Assembly: GCF_000403455.2 (NCBI RefSeq)
Contig: NZ_KE159718.1
Span: forward strand, 130,261-194,260
Direction: 5' to 3'
DNA from: Dorea sp. 5-2
GTDB taxonomy: Bacteria > Bacillota > Clostridia > Lachnospirales > Lachnospiraceae
Length of the DNA: 64,000 bases
Under the pieces are notes generated by a model. That model saw nothing but the letters and a program-made list of their open reading frames with translations. It was not told the origin of the DNA and did no database searches. This document shows positions 51,837 through 60,802 of this stretch, in pieces. The number at the start of each line of letters is the position of its first letter. The first letter of the stretch is position 1. Both the position numbers and the translations under genes were made by a program.

Positions 51837-52373
51837 TCAGAGTTCTATGCTGTTTTTGGTTTCGTTCCCCCATGTGTCCCAGCCCGCCGTTTCCTGCCTT
51901 GCGAACAGCTCTATCCGGGGAATGTCGCCCATAAGGGCAACGATTTTGTCCCGCGTAATGTCCGGCTTTTTGCTGTGCTGCTCAATAGGGGAGAGAATGA
52001 ACTGATGTATTCCCGCCGACTTTCTCTTTGGGTGTCCCCGTGTGGCGAATAAGCAGAGTTCCGCGTTTCCCCGCGTCCAAAATCCCAAACCATAAAACCA
52101 TGTATAGGATTTTTTATTGAGTTTCAGCCATACAAAGGCGGCGGTCTTATAGGTAAAGCCCCAAGCCTTGATAAGCCGCAGGGCTTCGGGAAGCTGGGGG
52201 AATGTCGCCCACAAAAAAAGTGCGCTGTCCTCTGCCGCAATATCCGCGACTGAAAGCGCACATAATTCCTCTATGCTCATGGTCGGGTAGTGGTGTTCTG
52301 CCGCGCCGGAAAGCCGCTTCTGTGCGTACTTCCACGGGGGATCGGCGTAGATTATGCCGTATTTCTTTTCAAT
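51837..52373 (-). CDS. MT-A70 family adenine methyltransferase, ATT start
   Basis: 178 residues. The catalytic DPPW lies in KKYGIIYADPPWKYAQKRLS, upstream of the first in-frame ATG at 52280, so that ATG cannot be the start. AAAGGAGG (52385-52392) is 11 bases before an ATT at 52371-52373, the only reasonable start. Later parts AFVWLKLNKK, AELCLFATRG and HSKKPDITRD are typical. It may methylate adenine in the ICE to escape restriction. An ATT start implies low expression, unless the base is a read error. Confidence 0.75.
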   Translation of the reverse strand: MEKKYGIIYADPPWKYAQKRLSGAAEHHYPTMSIEELCALSVADIAAEDSALFLWATFPQLPEALRLIKAWGFTYKTAAFVWLKLNKKSYTWFYGLGFWTRGNAELCLFATRGHPKRKSAGIHQFILSPIEQHSKKPDITRDKIVALMGDIPRIELFARQETAGWDTWGNETKNSIEL

Positions 52374-52551
52374 GGGTTCTCGTACCTCCTTTCGTCTGTG
52401 CTTCCTGCAAGTCCCCCATTATGGCAGTCAAGGCAAAAGTCAATATATGCCCTTTGCCCGTCCCTATTGTATGGGGGTTTTCCCGCGTCAAGGTCGGGTC
52501 GTATTTTCGCCGCTTCGCTCTGAAAATCTCCACCCTGCCCTTGACACGCCT

Positions 52552-53420
52552 TTAGTGCGCCGCGAAAATTGACTTTGCAAGTGCGCCGGATTTGAACAGG
52601 GAAAAGCAGAGGATCACCGTATAAGCCGCAAGGGAAAATATCGCGCTGTGTAGGTTGTCTGCCACGGTGATATTGTTCACCAGCACCGCGTAAATGCCGA
52701 CGCACACCATGATGAGGAAGCCTTGAAAACCGATAGCGAACAGGGCTTTTAAGTAGTTGTTGCCGATCTGCCCCCATTCTCTGTTTGTCATTGTTGCAAA
52801 TGGGATAGGCGACACGGAACAGTAAAGGTAAATTTCAATCATTCTGCCGTACAGGATAACCGTGATAAGCACCGACATAATTTTCATGCAAAGGCTCACA
52901 AGGCTTGTTTCCATGACAAGCAGGAGTAATTCGGGGATTTCCATTGCGTCAACCCCTCCTGCATGGAAGCAAGGGCGGCGGCAACATCAATATTCGTGCT
53001 GCCGCTTATCACCCCAGCCGCGCCGGAAACGACGTGCTGCGCAACGTCAAAGACTGCCATAGTAATATCAAAGGTGTGGGTGACAAGGTACACCGCCACC
53101 CACGCCTTGAAAAACCACTTGAAGAACATAAATGTGTCAACGTCGTGCATATTGTTCTTTTCCGTAACCATGCTGATAAGCTCCACGCATAGGACGTAGG
53201 TAATGACAAGCCCCGCAATGGGGACTATGACATTTTCTGATAACGTGCGTATCATGCTGAAAATGCCCGCGTTCCAGCCCTGCGGGGTCTGCCCTACCTC
53301 TGCGGCAATCGTGCCGACTTTCTCGTTTACGTCCCCGAACATAGTTGACAGGTTCCCGTTAATGGCTCCTATGAGGATTTCCTTTATCCATTCCGTGATC
53401 GCGTCAAGTATGCTCTGCAT
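52552..53420 (-). pseudogene. VirB6-like T4SS channel protein, frameshifted
   Basis: The first part (53420 to 52950, MQSILDAITEWIKEILIGAI, three membrane segments) reads to ALASMQEG and then leaves frame; the second part (IPELLLLVMETSLVSLCMKI to SGALAKSIFAAH at 52552) continues in another frame. Adding one base to the C-run at 52953-52956 (AGGAGGGG on the minus strand) restores a single protein of about 289 residues, EGVDAMEIPELL. If real, it disables the channel; a homopolymer error is as likely. Confidence 0.75.
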
Positions 53421-53439
53421 AGGCTCTTACCCGTGCTTT

Positions 53440-53535
53440 TTAGCCGAACAGCCCGGAAAGCAGGGGTACAAGGGTCATGCCGATCAGCGCAACGCCGCCG
53501 CCCGCCATGAGCTGCTTCATGCCCTGTGATTTTGC
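53440..53535 (-). pseudogene. Maff2 family membrane protein, C-terminal remnant
   Basis: Only the last 31 codons remain: AKSQGMKQLMAGGGVALIGM then TLVPLLSGLFG. In this family AKSQGMKQL follows an N-terminal helix of about 45 residues. A TGA stands directly upstream, where sequence of the serine-recombinase element begins. Maff2 is a small pilin-like T4SS protein; its front half should be at the other end of that element. Confidence 0.85.
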
Positions 53536-53614
53536 TCATGTGAGATAAAGAAGTAAGAGAAGTGTAAAAAATTTTGCCGTTCCCTGTCCGGCTGACTGCC
53601 GGACGGGTCGGGCT

Positions 53615-55237
53615 TTAGTCGGGCAACTCTACCTTGCCGACAAAAGAGTAATAGATTTCGATTTCCTGTCTGCGGAGCTTCCCCCGGCGTTTCCCGTCAA
53701 GGGCTTCCGATTCGTGGATTACGATTTTCTCCACAAACTCCCGTAACAGGGTAGGGGTGAGTTCCTCAAAGCTGGTGTACTTGCGTACCACTTTCATAAA
53801 CTTTTCAGCGTTTGCCGTGGCTTCCAGTGTCCTTGAAAGCTCGCCCTGCAGAACGGCGGCACGCTCTTTCAGTTCCTTTTGCTCGGCTTCATAGTCTGCC
53901 GAAAGCTCCGTGAAACGCTCGTCCGATATGCGCCCGGTCACGCTGTCCTCATACAGCCGCTTGAAGATAGCGGAGAGTTCCGCAATCCTTTTTTCTGCCG
54001 CTTCCAGCTCTTTCTTCTTGGCGGCGTTCCGGCGTTTGCTCCCGTCCTCGGTCTGCTCGGTCAACAGCTTCATAAACCGGGCTTCGTGCTTGGCGGCGTA
54101 ACTGGTGACTTTCCGTAAATTCTCGGTCACTCCCTCGGTCAAAAGGTCGGTGCGGATAAAGTGTGCCGTACAGTCTGCCGTGCGCTTCTTGTAGCTGCCG
54201 CATATGTAGCAGTCCTGCCGCCGCTTGTCCGTCTGATACCTCTGCTGGTACATGACGCTGCCGCAATCCGCACAAAACAGTATGCCGGAGAACAAGCCCA
54301 CTTCATCATAGCGGTTCGGGCGTTTGCGCTGCTTGCGTAGCTCCTGCACACGTTCCCATGTGTCACGGTCTATGATTGGTTCGTGGTGGTTCTCAAATAC
54401 CGCCTGTTTCTCCACGGGGTTTTCTACACTGTGCTTTACCTTGTAAGACACTTTCTCGGTCTTGAAGTTCACAAGGCAGCCCGTGTACTCCCGGTTTTCA
54501 AGGATATGCGCCACGGTGTTAGTCGCCCATTTGCACTCATAGCCGGGGTGGTAGCGGCGTGTGCTTCCCGTCCGGCGGTATTCCAGCGTTCCCGGCGTGG
54601 GTGTCTGCTGCTCCGTGAGCATACGGGCTATCTTGGTCGGTCCGTTCCCGGCAAGGCAAAGGCTGTATATCTGCTTCACCACGGGGGCGGCTTCCTCGTC
54701 AATGATGAAATTTTCGTCCTCGTCCATGAGGTAGCCGTACACGGGCTTGCTTGTGACAGGCTTCCCACTCATGCCTTTTGACCTCTTGACTGCTCTGATT
54801 TTCTTGCTCGTATCCCTCACCAGCCATTCGTTAAAAATGTTACGCAAAGGCGCAAAATCGTTGTCGCCCTGTGCGCTGTCAACGCCGTCATTGATTGCAA
54901 TGAAGCGGACGCCGTTCTGTGGGAAAATCATTTCTGTGTACATTCCCACTTGAAGATAGTTTCGCCCTAACCTTGACATATCCTTTACGATAACCGTTCC
55001 CACAAGCCCCGCTTCAATGTCGGCAAGCATGGACTGGAAGCCGGGTCTTTGGAAATTTGCCCCGGAGAATCCGTCGTCCGTGTACCATTTGAGGTTGGAA
55101 AAGCCGTTCTGTTTTGCGTAGGCTTCAAGGATTCGCTTCTGGTTGCTTATGGAGTTGGATTCGCCTTGGAGCGTGTCCTCGTGCGACAATCTCGGATATA
55201 GGGCGGTAATCAGTTTTTGGGTGGTCTGTCTTGTCAT
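53615..55237 (-). CDS. Large serine recombinase (TndX/TnpX type)
   Basis: 540 residues. Resolvase domain LITALYPRLSHEDTLQGES with the catalytic Ser in SNSISNQKR, VIVKDMSRLGRNYLQ; recombinase domain GYLMDEDENFIIDEEAAPVV; zinc domain FCADCGSVMYQQ, CYICGSYKKRTADC; a coiled coil (KKKELEAAEKRIAELSAIFK). ATG 55237 follows TGGAGG. These enzymes excise and insert at GA-containing sites. Confidence 0.95.
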   Translation of the reverse strand: MTRQTTQKLITALYPRLSHEDTLQGESNSISNQKRILEAYAKQNGFSNLKWYTDDGFSGANFQRPGFQSMLADIEAGLVGTVIVKDMSRLGRNYLQVGMYTEMIFPQNGVRFIAINDGVDSAQGDNDFAPLRNIFNEWLVRDTSKKIRAVKRSKGMSGKPVTSKPVYGYLMDEDENFIIDEEAAPVVKQIYSLCLAGNGPTKIARMLTEQQTPTPGTLEYRRTGSTRRYHPGYECKWATNTVAHILENREYTGCLVNFKTEKVSYKVKHSVENPVEKQAVFENHHEPIIDRDTWERVQELRKQRKRPNRYDEVGLFSGILFCADCGSVMYQQRYQTDKRRQDCYICGSYKKRTADCTAHFIRTDLLTEGVTENLRKVTSYAAKHEARFMKLLTEQTEDGSKRRNAAKKKELEAAEKRIAELSAIFKRLYEDSVTGRISDERFTELSADYEAEQKELKERAAVLQGELSRTLEATANAEKFMKVVRKYTSFEELTPTLLREFVEKIVIHESEALDGKRRGKLRRQEIEIYYSFVGKVELPD

Positions 55238-55370
55238 GGTTTCCTCCATTTCCGACAGCCAGCCCCACTATTCCGTAGGTTTATTATACCATAGGGCGGG
55301 GCTTTCTGTACAGTCCTTTTTGCTACTTTATGTCGAAAAATATCACATTATTTTATTAAGGCTTATCGCA

Positions 55371-55562
55371 TTACATAGCGTGTGCGGCTGTTCCCCCGGC
55401 TGCGCTTTCCGCTTCCAGCACTTTCATCATCTTGTCGGCGGCGGTGGCGGTAGTGCCTTGTTTGAAATAGCCGGAAACCACAAGGACGGTGTTCCCCCGG
55501 CGTACCTCGGTCACGCAATCCGGGCGGCGGGCGGGGCGGTCTTTCTTCTTGGTGTCGGTCAT
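55371..55562 (-). CDS. TnpW-like transposon protein
   Basis: 63 residues: MTDTKKKDRPARRPDCVTEV, RRGNTVLVVSGYFKQGTTAT, ADKMMKVLEAES. Matches TnpW of Tn4451-type elements. AAAGGAG lies 8 bases before ATG 55562, which overlaps the DnaC gene by 4 bp. Role unknown. Confidence 0.8.
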   Translation of the reverse strand: MTDTKKKDRPARRPDCVTEVRRGNTVLVVSGYFKQGTTATAADKMMKVLEAESAAGGTAAHAM

Positions 55563-56413
55563 AGGCAAATCTCCTTTCCATTCAGCAGCTTTTTAAGCTG
55601 TTCCATTTTCTCCCTTGCGGCGGCTTTTCTGAAATTTTCCCCGGTAATGCGGACGGGGGTACACATTTCAATAAGGCGGTCATAAATCCGGGCGTGGGGC
55701 GTGTCCTCCGGGTTCTGCAATTCTTCCAGCGTCAAATTTGTAGTGACTATTAACGGCTTTCTGCTTCGGTATCGGCTGTCAATCACGTTATAGACTTGCT
55801 CTAAGCCGTATTCCGTGCCACGCTCCATGCCGAAATCGTCAAGGATAAGCAAGGGGAAGCTGCAAAGGCGGGAGATATATTCGTTCCTGTCCTTGTAGCT
55901 GGCGGCAAGGTCGTTGAGGATAAGGGCAAAGTTCGTCATGCACACGGAAATCTCACGCTCCATAAGGGCGTTAGCGATACACCCGGCAAAATAGCTTTTT
56001 CCCGTGCCGACATTCCCCCACAAAATCAATCCATAGTTCCCGGTGCTTATCTGTTCCCATTGCTCCGCATAGGAATAGGCTTTGTGCATTTGTGGGCATT
56101 TCCCGTTGTCGTTCCCGAAAGTCCATTCCCTCATAGCCGGGTCGGTGAAGCCTTTTCTTTTCAGCCGTTCCACTTCCTCCCGGTGCTTCTGCTCCCAGTC
56201 TGCGGCTTCCAGCGTTTCCCGGCGTTTCCGCTGGCAGTCACATTCTTTGGGGTGGCGGTCACGTCCGAAAAGCGTCTTGCCCTCTGCAAAATAGGCTTCT
56301 TTGGGCTGGCGGCAGCTCCCGCAATACAAAAGCCCGTCCTCGCCCGTGTAGTCCTCCGGCTCTGCTTCCTGTGCCGTGGCAAGCCGGAAAATGGCGTTAT
56401 TGTAATCACACAT
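55559..56413 (-). CDS. DnaC/IstB-like ATP-binding protein
   Basis: 284 residues. Zinc-binding front (LYCGSCRQPKEA, CDCQRKR), Walker A LWGNVGTGKS, Walker B LLILDDFGMER, sensor LIVTTNLTLEE, and the arginine finger region HARIYDRLIEMC. It would load a helicase for element replication with the RepA-like protein encoded before it. ATG 56413 follows AAGGAGG. Confidence 0.9.
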   Translation of the reverse strand: MCDYNNAIFRLATAQEAEPEDYTGEDGLLYCGSCRQPKEAYFAEGKTLFGRDRHPKECDCQRKRRETLEAADWEQKHREEVERLKRKGFTDPAMREWTFGNDNGKCPQMHKAYSYAEQWEQISTGNYGLILWGNVGTGKSYFAGCIANALMEREISVCMTNFALILNDLAASYKDRNEYISRLCSFPLLILDDFGMERGTEYGLEQVYNVIDSRYRSRKPLIVTTNLTLEELQNPEDTPHARIYDRLIEMCTPVRITGENFRKAAAREKMEQLKKLLNGKEICL

Positions 56414-56476
56414 AAAATCGTTCCTCCTTGTTCATGGTTTTTTACGCCCTGTTTACGGGGCGTTGTGTCTATGCGG

Positions 56477-57232
56477 TCAAAGGCTCTCGCCCTCTTTGTA
56501 GGAATAATCGGGGATTCCTTTCTTTCCTGTGCCTTTCCTGTCACGTCTTGCCCACATACGAACAGCGGCGGCATGGTTGGCGTACACTTTCCCGTAGGCG
56601 GCTATGAACTCGCTCAATTCCTCAATGAACCGTTCCAGCCTGTCTGGGTATTCCCCTTTCAGCTCCGCATACTCGGATTCGGAGAGGAAAAGGTTTTTAT
56701 ATCTGCCAAAGGGTGCGGGCTGCTCCCCACTCACTCCTTTTCGTTGGTTCTCTTTTAGTTGGTTTATAGTAAGTTGGTTAGGGGTCGGTTTTCCGTCCAA
56801 CGCAAAGGTCGGTTTTCCGTCCTTATGAGGGTCGCTTTTCCGGCTATCAGAGGGTCGGTTTTCCGGCTGTATGGCTGTCATATGGTCGGAAAACTGTACC
56901 ACTGGCACTTGCGGTATTTTCACATAAAGGCGGTTCGGTGCGGAAAAGCCCCGGCGTTCCCTCACCAGAAGCCCGGCAGCGTCCAGCTCGTTCAGTGCGC
57001 TTTTTATGGCGGTGCTGCCTTTATCCAGCATTTCCGTTATCTCCGAAACGGGATAGACAATATACGTCCTGCCCTCGCTGTCCTGCCAGCCGTTCTTCTG
57101 TGAGAGGGTGGAACGGTCAAGAAGCAGCCCATAGAGCAGCCTTGCGGTATGCGACAAGTCCATTTTCAGCAGAAAATAGGGATAGGGCAGAAAACGGGGC
57201 AATATGGTGTCGGCTGTGATGTAATCGGTTAT
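56477..57232 (-). CDS. RepA-like replication initiator with an apparent ATA start
   Basis: About 251 residues. N-terminal RepA_N-type winged helix (FLPYPYFLLKMDLSHTARLL, YGLLLDRSTLS, TYIVYPVSEITEMLDKGS). AGGAGGTGAG is followed 4 bases later by ATA ACC GAT TAC; homologues usually have Met-Thr/Ala-Asp-Tyr here. An ATG further in (KMDLSHTA) would remove the winged-helix start. Weak initiation could limit copy number. A DNA-binding linker with repeated DGKPTF/DGKPTP follows. Confidence 0.75.
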   Translation of the reverse strand: MTDYITADTILPRFLPYPYFLLKMDLSHTARLLYGLLLDRSTLSQKNGWQDSEGRTYIVYPVSEITEMLDKGSTAIKSALNELDAAGLLVRERRGFSAPNRLYVKIPQVPVVQFSDHMTAIQPENRPSDSRKSDPHKDGKPTFALDGKPTPNQLTINQLKENQRKGVSGEQPAPFGRYKNLFLSESEYAELKGEYPDRLERFIEELSEFIAAYGKVYANHAAAVRMWARRDRKGTGKKGIPDYSYKEGESL

Positions 57233-57342
57233 GGTTCTCACCTCCTGTCTGTGGCTTCCTGTTACGCAGTTAAAACGCTGTTTTCGGGGGTAAAGGATAA
57301 ATGTATCGGCTACCCTTTGAGGGCGGTCAAAAAAGCCTTGAT

Positions 57343-57729
57343 TTACGGGGGTCTGGAATATCCTAAAGCGTGACATTTATCCCTCTGTTTCCGCTTGCGC
57401 TGTGCGGCTCGGATTCTTTTCATGCGTCCGGCGCACTCCGGGCAGTATTTCCCCCGGTTTGACTTGGGGAGAAAATACCCGCCGCACTCGGTACAGCGTT
57501 TCCTGTCTGCCCGGTGGAGTAGGGCGGCTTCCAGTTTCCCGTCCAGCGGCAGAACGGCGGTAATGAACCAGCGGCATAAAAGGGAATAGCTGATACTCTG
57601 GACGCATACGCAAGGCTCGCCGTTATCCAGCACAATACAGTTGCCGTTATCATAGTTACAGCACTCATGCACAAGGCGGCGGGCGGCTCTGTACTGTGGG
57701 TAGTCCATGTAGGGGCGTTTACCGTTCAT
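57343..57729 (-). CDS. Cysteine-rich VLP domain protein (nested element copy)
   Basis: 128 residues: VHECCNYDNGNCIVLDNGEP, ISYSLLCRWFITAVLPLDGK, zinc ribbon CTECGGYF, YCPECAGR. Homologous to the ICE protein at 31982-32347. ATG 57729 follows AAAGGGGCGGG and overlaps the relaxase end by 11 bp. Confidence 0.85.
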   Translation of the reverse strand: MNGKRPYMDYPQYRAARRLVHECCNYDNGNCIVLDNGEPCVCVQSISYSLLCRWFITAVLPLDGKLEAALLHRADRKRCTECGGYFLPKSNRGKYCPECAGRMKRIRAAQRKRKQRDKCHALGYSRPP

Positions 57730-59359
57730 TTTCCCGCCCCTTTCCCCGTTCCGGCTCACGGCGCAAGATTTTGTCAAGATTACTTTTCACGGTCTGCAAT
57801 TCCCGGACGTTCTCTTTCTTCTCCCGGTACTCGTTGTAAAGGGCGTTTTTCGCTTTGGTAAGCTGCTCAATCTCCGCTTGTAAGGTCTTGGAAGATGGCA
57901 GTTTGGTAATGCCCTGTGCCTTGAAATACCGGGCGGCAGATTCGGCTATGATAAAATCGCTTTCGTGCTGCTCCCGGTAAGCTCTCCGGGCTTTCTCCGT
58001 TTTCTGCGCCCGCAATCCGTCACGGGCGGGTTTGGTCTTGATGTAGGCTAATAGCTGTTTCTGCAAGTCCTTTTTCTCCCGCAAGGTGCTTTCCACGGCT
58101 TTCAGTTTCCCGGTGGTTTCATGCAGTTCTGTACTGGCGGCGGCAAGGACGGCTTTCAGTTCTTCCGGGGAAGAAAAGCCGGATTCCTCGTAAACGCTCA
58201 CGGTAGCTGCCATTTGCTTCAAGTTGTGCAAGGTCGCCCACTTTTCATATCCCCGCCCTTTGCCCTCGGCTTTCTTGGCGGCTATGTCTACCATGCGCTG
58301 TACGCCGTCTTGTTTCGGGGCGTTTATAACGGCTTTGTTGCGCTGTAAACGGTCTTTTATACTGCGGGGGTATTCCTGCTTGGGTAGGGGCGTTTCGGCG
58401 GCTCTGGCGGCGTTCTGTGCGTTTATGGTGAGTGCTTCCAGTACGGCGGCTCGGTCAAAATCATCACCCAGTTTCCGGGCGGTGATGGGCTTCGTCCTGT
58501 CCGGCGTGAGATACGATAATCTCCCCCGGCTCTCCTTGACGGTCACGCCCTGTTGTAGCAGTTTCCCGGAAAAATCCTCAAAGGAAACGGCAGAGGACAG
58601 GGCGGCTCGGATTGTGCGCCGCAGCTTCTCCTTGTCGGTTTCAAACTTGGTCTGTTTGGGCGGCTCTCCCGTGGCGGCTTGGGAAGCGTTCTCCTTATCC
58701 AGTGCGGCTTGTCCTTTCCGTTTCGCCCAATACTCACGCTCGGTAATGCGGTTCTTGCTCCCGTTCAGCAAGTCAATCTGATAGAGGTTTTCCCGGTGGC
58801 ACATCTCCATGACTTCCGCTTTGAAATACTCCATAGCTGCGTCCGTACAGCGGTGCTTGCAGCCCTCCCTTGTGTCGGCTGGTCTTTCCATGTACGGCAG
58901 CAATGGCACTTCCGCAATCCGTAGGGAATTGATTACGATATGCACATGAATGTTGCCGCTGTGGTTATGCCCGTCCGGGTGGGTGCAGACAAGGGCTTGG
59001 TGTCCGGGGAAATGCGTCTTGCAAAATTCCTCTCCCAATGCTTGCGCCCGGTCTACGGTCAAGCCGTTGTCTGGTGCGTCACGGGGGTCAAAACTGATAA
59101 TGTAATGGTGGCTCTTTACGTCCTCCCGTTTCTGGTTCTTGCCGTATTTCAGATTGGAGCGCATACAGGCGATTGCAAAATCTTCATCACCGCAATTAAG
59201 GGAAGATATGCGGTAATCGTCACGGGGGAGAAGCCGCCCGTTTCCGTCCAGTGTGGGCTTCATGGTAAACTCGTCATGCTCAAAGGTTAGGTACTGTTCG
59301 GCAGCTCCATAATCGGCATTTTTAGAGCTGATATGTTTGAATGTTGCCAACGGCTTCAC
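57719..59359 (-). CDS. MobA/MobL-type relaxase of the nested element
   Basis: 546 residues from GTG 59359 (AGTAGGTG upstream). Relaxase domain MKPLATFKHISSKNADYGAA, with SHHYIISFDPRD and the His motif SGNIHVHIVINSLR. The C-terminal 250 residues are coiled (LKAVESTLREKKDLQKQLLA) and end EPERGKGRENER. It nicks the element at its own oriT. Overlaps MobC by 38 bp. Confidence 0.9.
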   Translation of the reverse strand: MKPLATFKHISSKNADYGAAEQYLTFEHDEFTMKPTLDGNGRLLPRDDYRISSLNCGDEDFAIACMRSNLKYGKNQKREDVKSHHYIISFDPRDAPDNGLTVDRAQALGEEFCKTHFPGHQALVCTHPDGHNHSGNIHVHIVINSLRIAEVPLLPYMERPADTREGCKHRCTDAAMEYFKAEVMEMCHRENLYQIDLLNGSKNRITEREYWAKRKGQAALDKENASQAATGEPPKQTKFETDKEKLRRTIRAALSSAVSFEDFSGKLLQQGVTVKESRGRLSYLTPDRTKPITARKLGDDFDRAAVLEALTINAQNAARAAETPLPKQEYPRSIKDRLQRNKAVINAPKQDGVQRMVDIAAKKAEGKGRGYEKWATLHNLKQMAATVSVYEESGFSSPEELKAVLAAASTELHETTGKLKAVESTLREKKDLQKQLLAYIKTKPARDGLRAQKTEKARRAYREQHESDFIIAESAARYFKAQGITKLPSSKTLQAEIEQLTKAKNALYNEYREKKENVRELQTVKSNLDKILRREPERGKGRENER

Positions 59360-59717
59360 CTACTTTCTGCAAGACTTCAAACTTCAAGGCGGCAAGCTCC
59401 GCTGTGGCGGCTCGTACCTCTTGGGAGAGGGCGTTATAAGGTGCGCCGTACTCGTTTAGACAGCGGGCAATCTGGTTCAAGTTGCCGCCGATTTTCCCGT
59501 ATTCGGCTGTGAGTTTCCCAACGGCAGAAAGCAGTTCATCATTGACCGGGGAAACAGTAATGACCGGGCGTATGCTTGACTTGATAAGTGCTTGCCGGAT
59601 AAACTCGGCTTGGCTCATTTTGCAGAGGGTGACACGCTCGGAAAACTCGGCGTATTCTTCCTCGGTCAAGCGTGTCTTGATTACCCGGTGGCGGTGGGGC
59701 GTGTTGTATCTTTTCAT
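59322..59717 (-). CDS. MobC-like relaxosome protein of the nested element
   Basis: 131 residues: MKRYNTPHRHRVIKTRLTEE, EYAEFSERVTLCKMSQAEFI, IGGNLNQIARCLNEYG, the MobC motif. ATG 59717 follows AAAGGAG. Similar in layout to 29625-29954 but diverged. Confidence 0.85.
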   Translation of the reverse strand: MKRYNTPHRHRVIKTRLTEEEYAEFSERVTLCKMSQAEFIRQALIKSSIRPVITVSPVNDELLSAVGKLTAEYGKIGGNLNQIARCLNEYGAPYNALSQEVRAATAELAALKFEVLQKVGEAVGNIQTYQL

Positions 59718-59832
59718 GGCTTTCAGCTCCTTTCTTTTTATGATTTGCCCTCTCACCAATAGGAGAAAAACAGGGGGCAAAGCGGAAGTGTTTTTTGAAA
59801 AATCCGAAAATATTTTTTCGGGGATTTTTCAA

Positions 59833-59880
59833 GCGGCGCAAGCCGCAAAAAGGCGGGCTTGGGGTGGCAACCCCAACAAG
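59833..59880 (-). promoter_or_regulatory. oriT candidate of the nested element
   Basis: TTGGGGT-TGCC-ACCCCAA (59859-59876) is a perfect 7-bp stem with a 4-base loop, preceded by CTTGT as in the ICE module (CTTGTTGGGA-AGTG-TCCCAA), and followed by a GCGGC-TTGC-GCCGC hairpin. It lies about 120 bp before mobC. The rest of 59718-60297 shows no gene. Confidence 0.6.
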
Positions 59881-60297
59881 ATTCCCATAGGACAAAATGA
59901 GCGATTAGCGAAATTTGGTACTGTGGTAGAATCTTGCTCTAAGAAAGTGGCGGCTTCCTCTGTGTGGGCTTTTGCTGATACCCCCGGCTTGTTCGGCGTG
60001 GATTCTGCCAACTATGCGGCGGTATTTCTCCCTCTATTACTTACTACGCACGGCAAGGCAAATCTGGCAAAGTTCCCCGGAATTTCTTTTCGTGTTTTCA
60101 TAACAGCATTTGACAAAAACGGAAGAATCAGTTCCGTTTTGCAGTGATATACGGACGGTTTCAAAAAATGCCAAACTTTCCGGCAATTATTTTTCCCCTT
60201 ATTACCTACTACGGGAAAAAAGAAAATTTAGGCAATGTTTTCCGAAAGTATTTGAATTAATTTATTGCGGCGCAAAATCCGGCTTGGTTTTGGGCGC

Positions 60298-60331
60298 AAA
60301 AAAACAGGAAACCTTTTCTTGATTTCCTGTC
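60298..60331 (-). terminator. Terminator behind the winged-helix gene
   Basis: ACAGGAAA and TTTCCTGT form a stem followed on the minus strand by TTTTTTT. It ends the AraC-to-winged-helix gene run. Confidence 0.75.
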
Positions 60332-60367
60332 TTTGGCTGCCGCTGATGGGCGGCGGTTATTCTGTTA

Positions 60368-60772
60368 TCATTCCCCGGAAGCAAACTTGTAGCCCACGCC
60401 TAAAACGGTCTTTATGTAAGTGGGCTTGCCACTGTCCGGCTCTATCTTTTTCCGTAGATTGCATATCACATTTGCCACATTTGACTGGCAGCTTTCGCTT
60501 TCCATGCTCCACACGGCTTCAAAGATTTGCGCCTTTGTGAATACCCTCCCCGGACTGGCGGCAAGGTAGCAAAGTGTGCCGTATTCTAAACGTGTGAGAG
60601 GAATGTCTGACCCGTCTTTCAGTACCCGGCGTTGGTGTAATCTGATTTCCAATCCCGGAAAAGTAAGTGCCGGGGAGTGGGGCGGCTGCATGGCTTCCAG
60701 CGGTATCATATCGGCAAGGGCGGCTATGGCTTTCTCAACCGCTTTTTCTTCGGTGTCGTTAAACATAAGCAT
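60368..60772 (-). CDS. Winged-helix (OmpR output domain) protein without receiver
   Basis: About 134 residues. The C-terminal 95 residues are an OmpR-type DNA-binding domain (IPLTRLEYGTLCYLAASPGR, VFTKAQIFEAVWS, IKTVLGVGYKF). The front is only 40 residues, with no phospho-acceptor. AGGAGGTGAG lies before a GTG at 60796, too close for normal use; ATG 60772 is in frame but distant, so the start is unsure. It may be a constitutive or differently controlled regulator. Confidence 0.75.
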   Translation of the reverse strand: MLMFNDTEEKAVEKAIAALADMIPLEAMQPPHSPALTFPGLEIRLHQRRVLKDGSDIPLTRLEYGTLCYLAASPGRVFTKAQIFEAVWSMESESCQSNVANVICNLRKKIEPDSGKPTYIKTVLGVGYKFASGE

Positions 60773-60802
60773 AACTATTTTTGCGACAAATCTCACCTCC
60801 TG

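Noticed and set aside
59482-60147. 221-codon plus-strand ORF covering the oriT candidate
   Set aside because: It is antisense to MobC, has no ribosome site and no family features.
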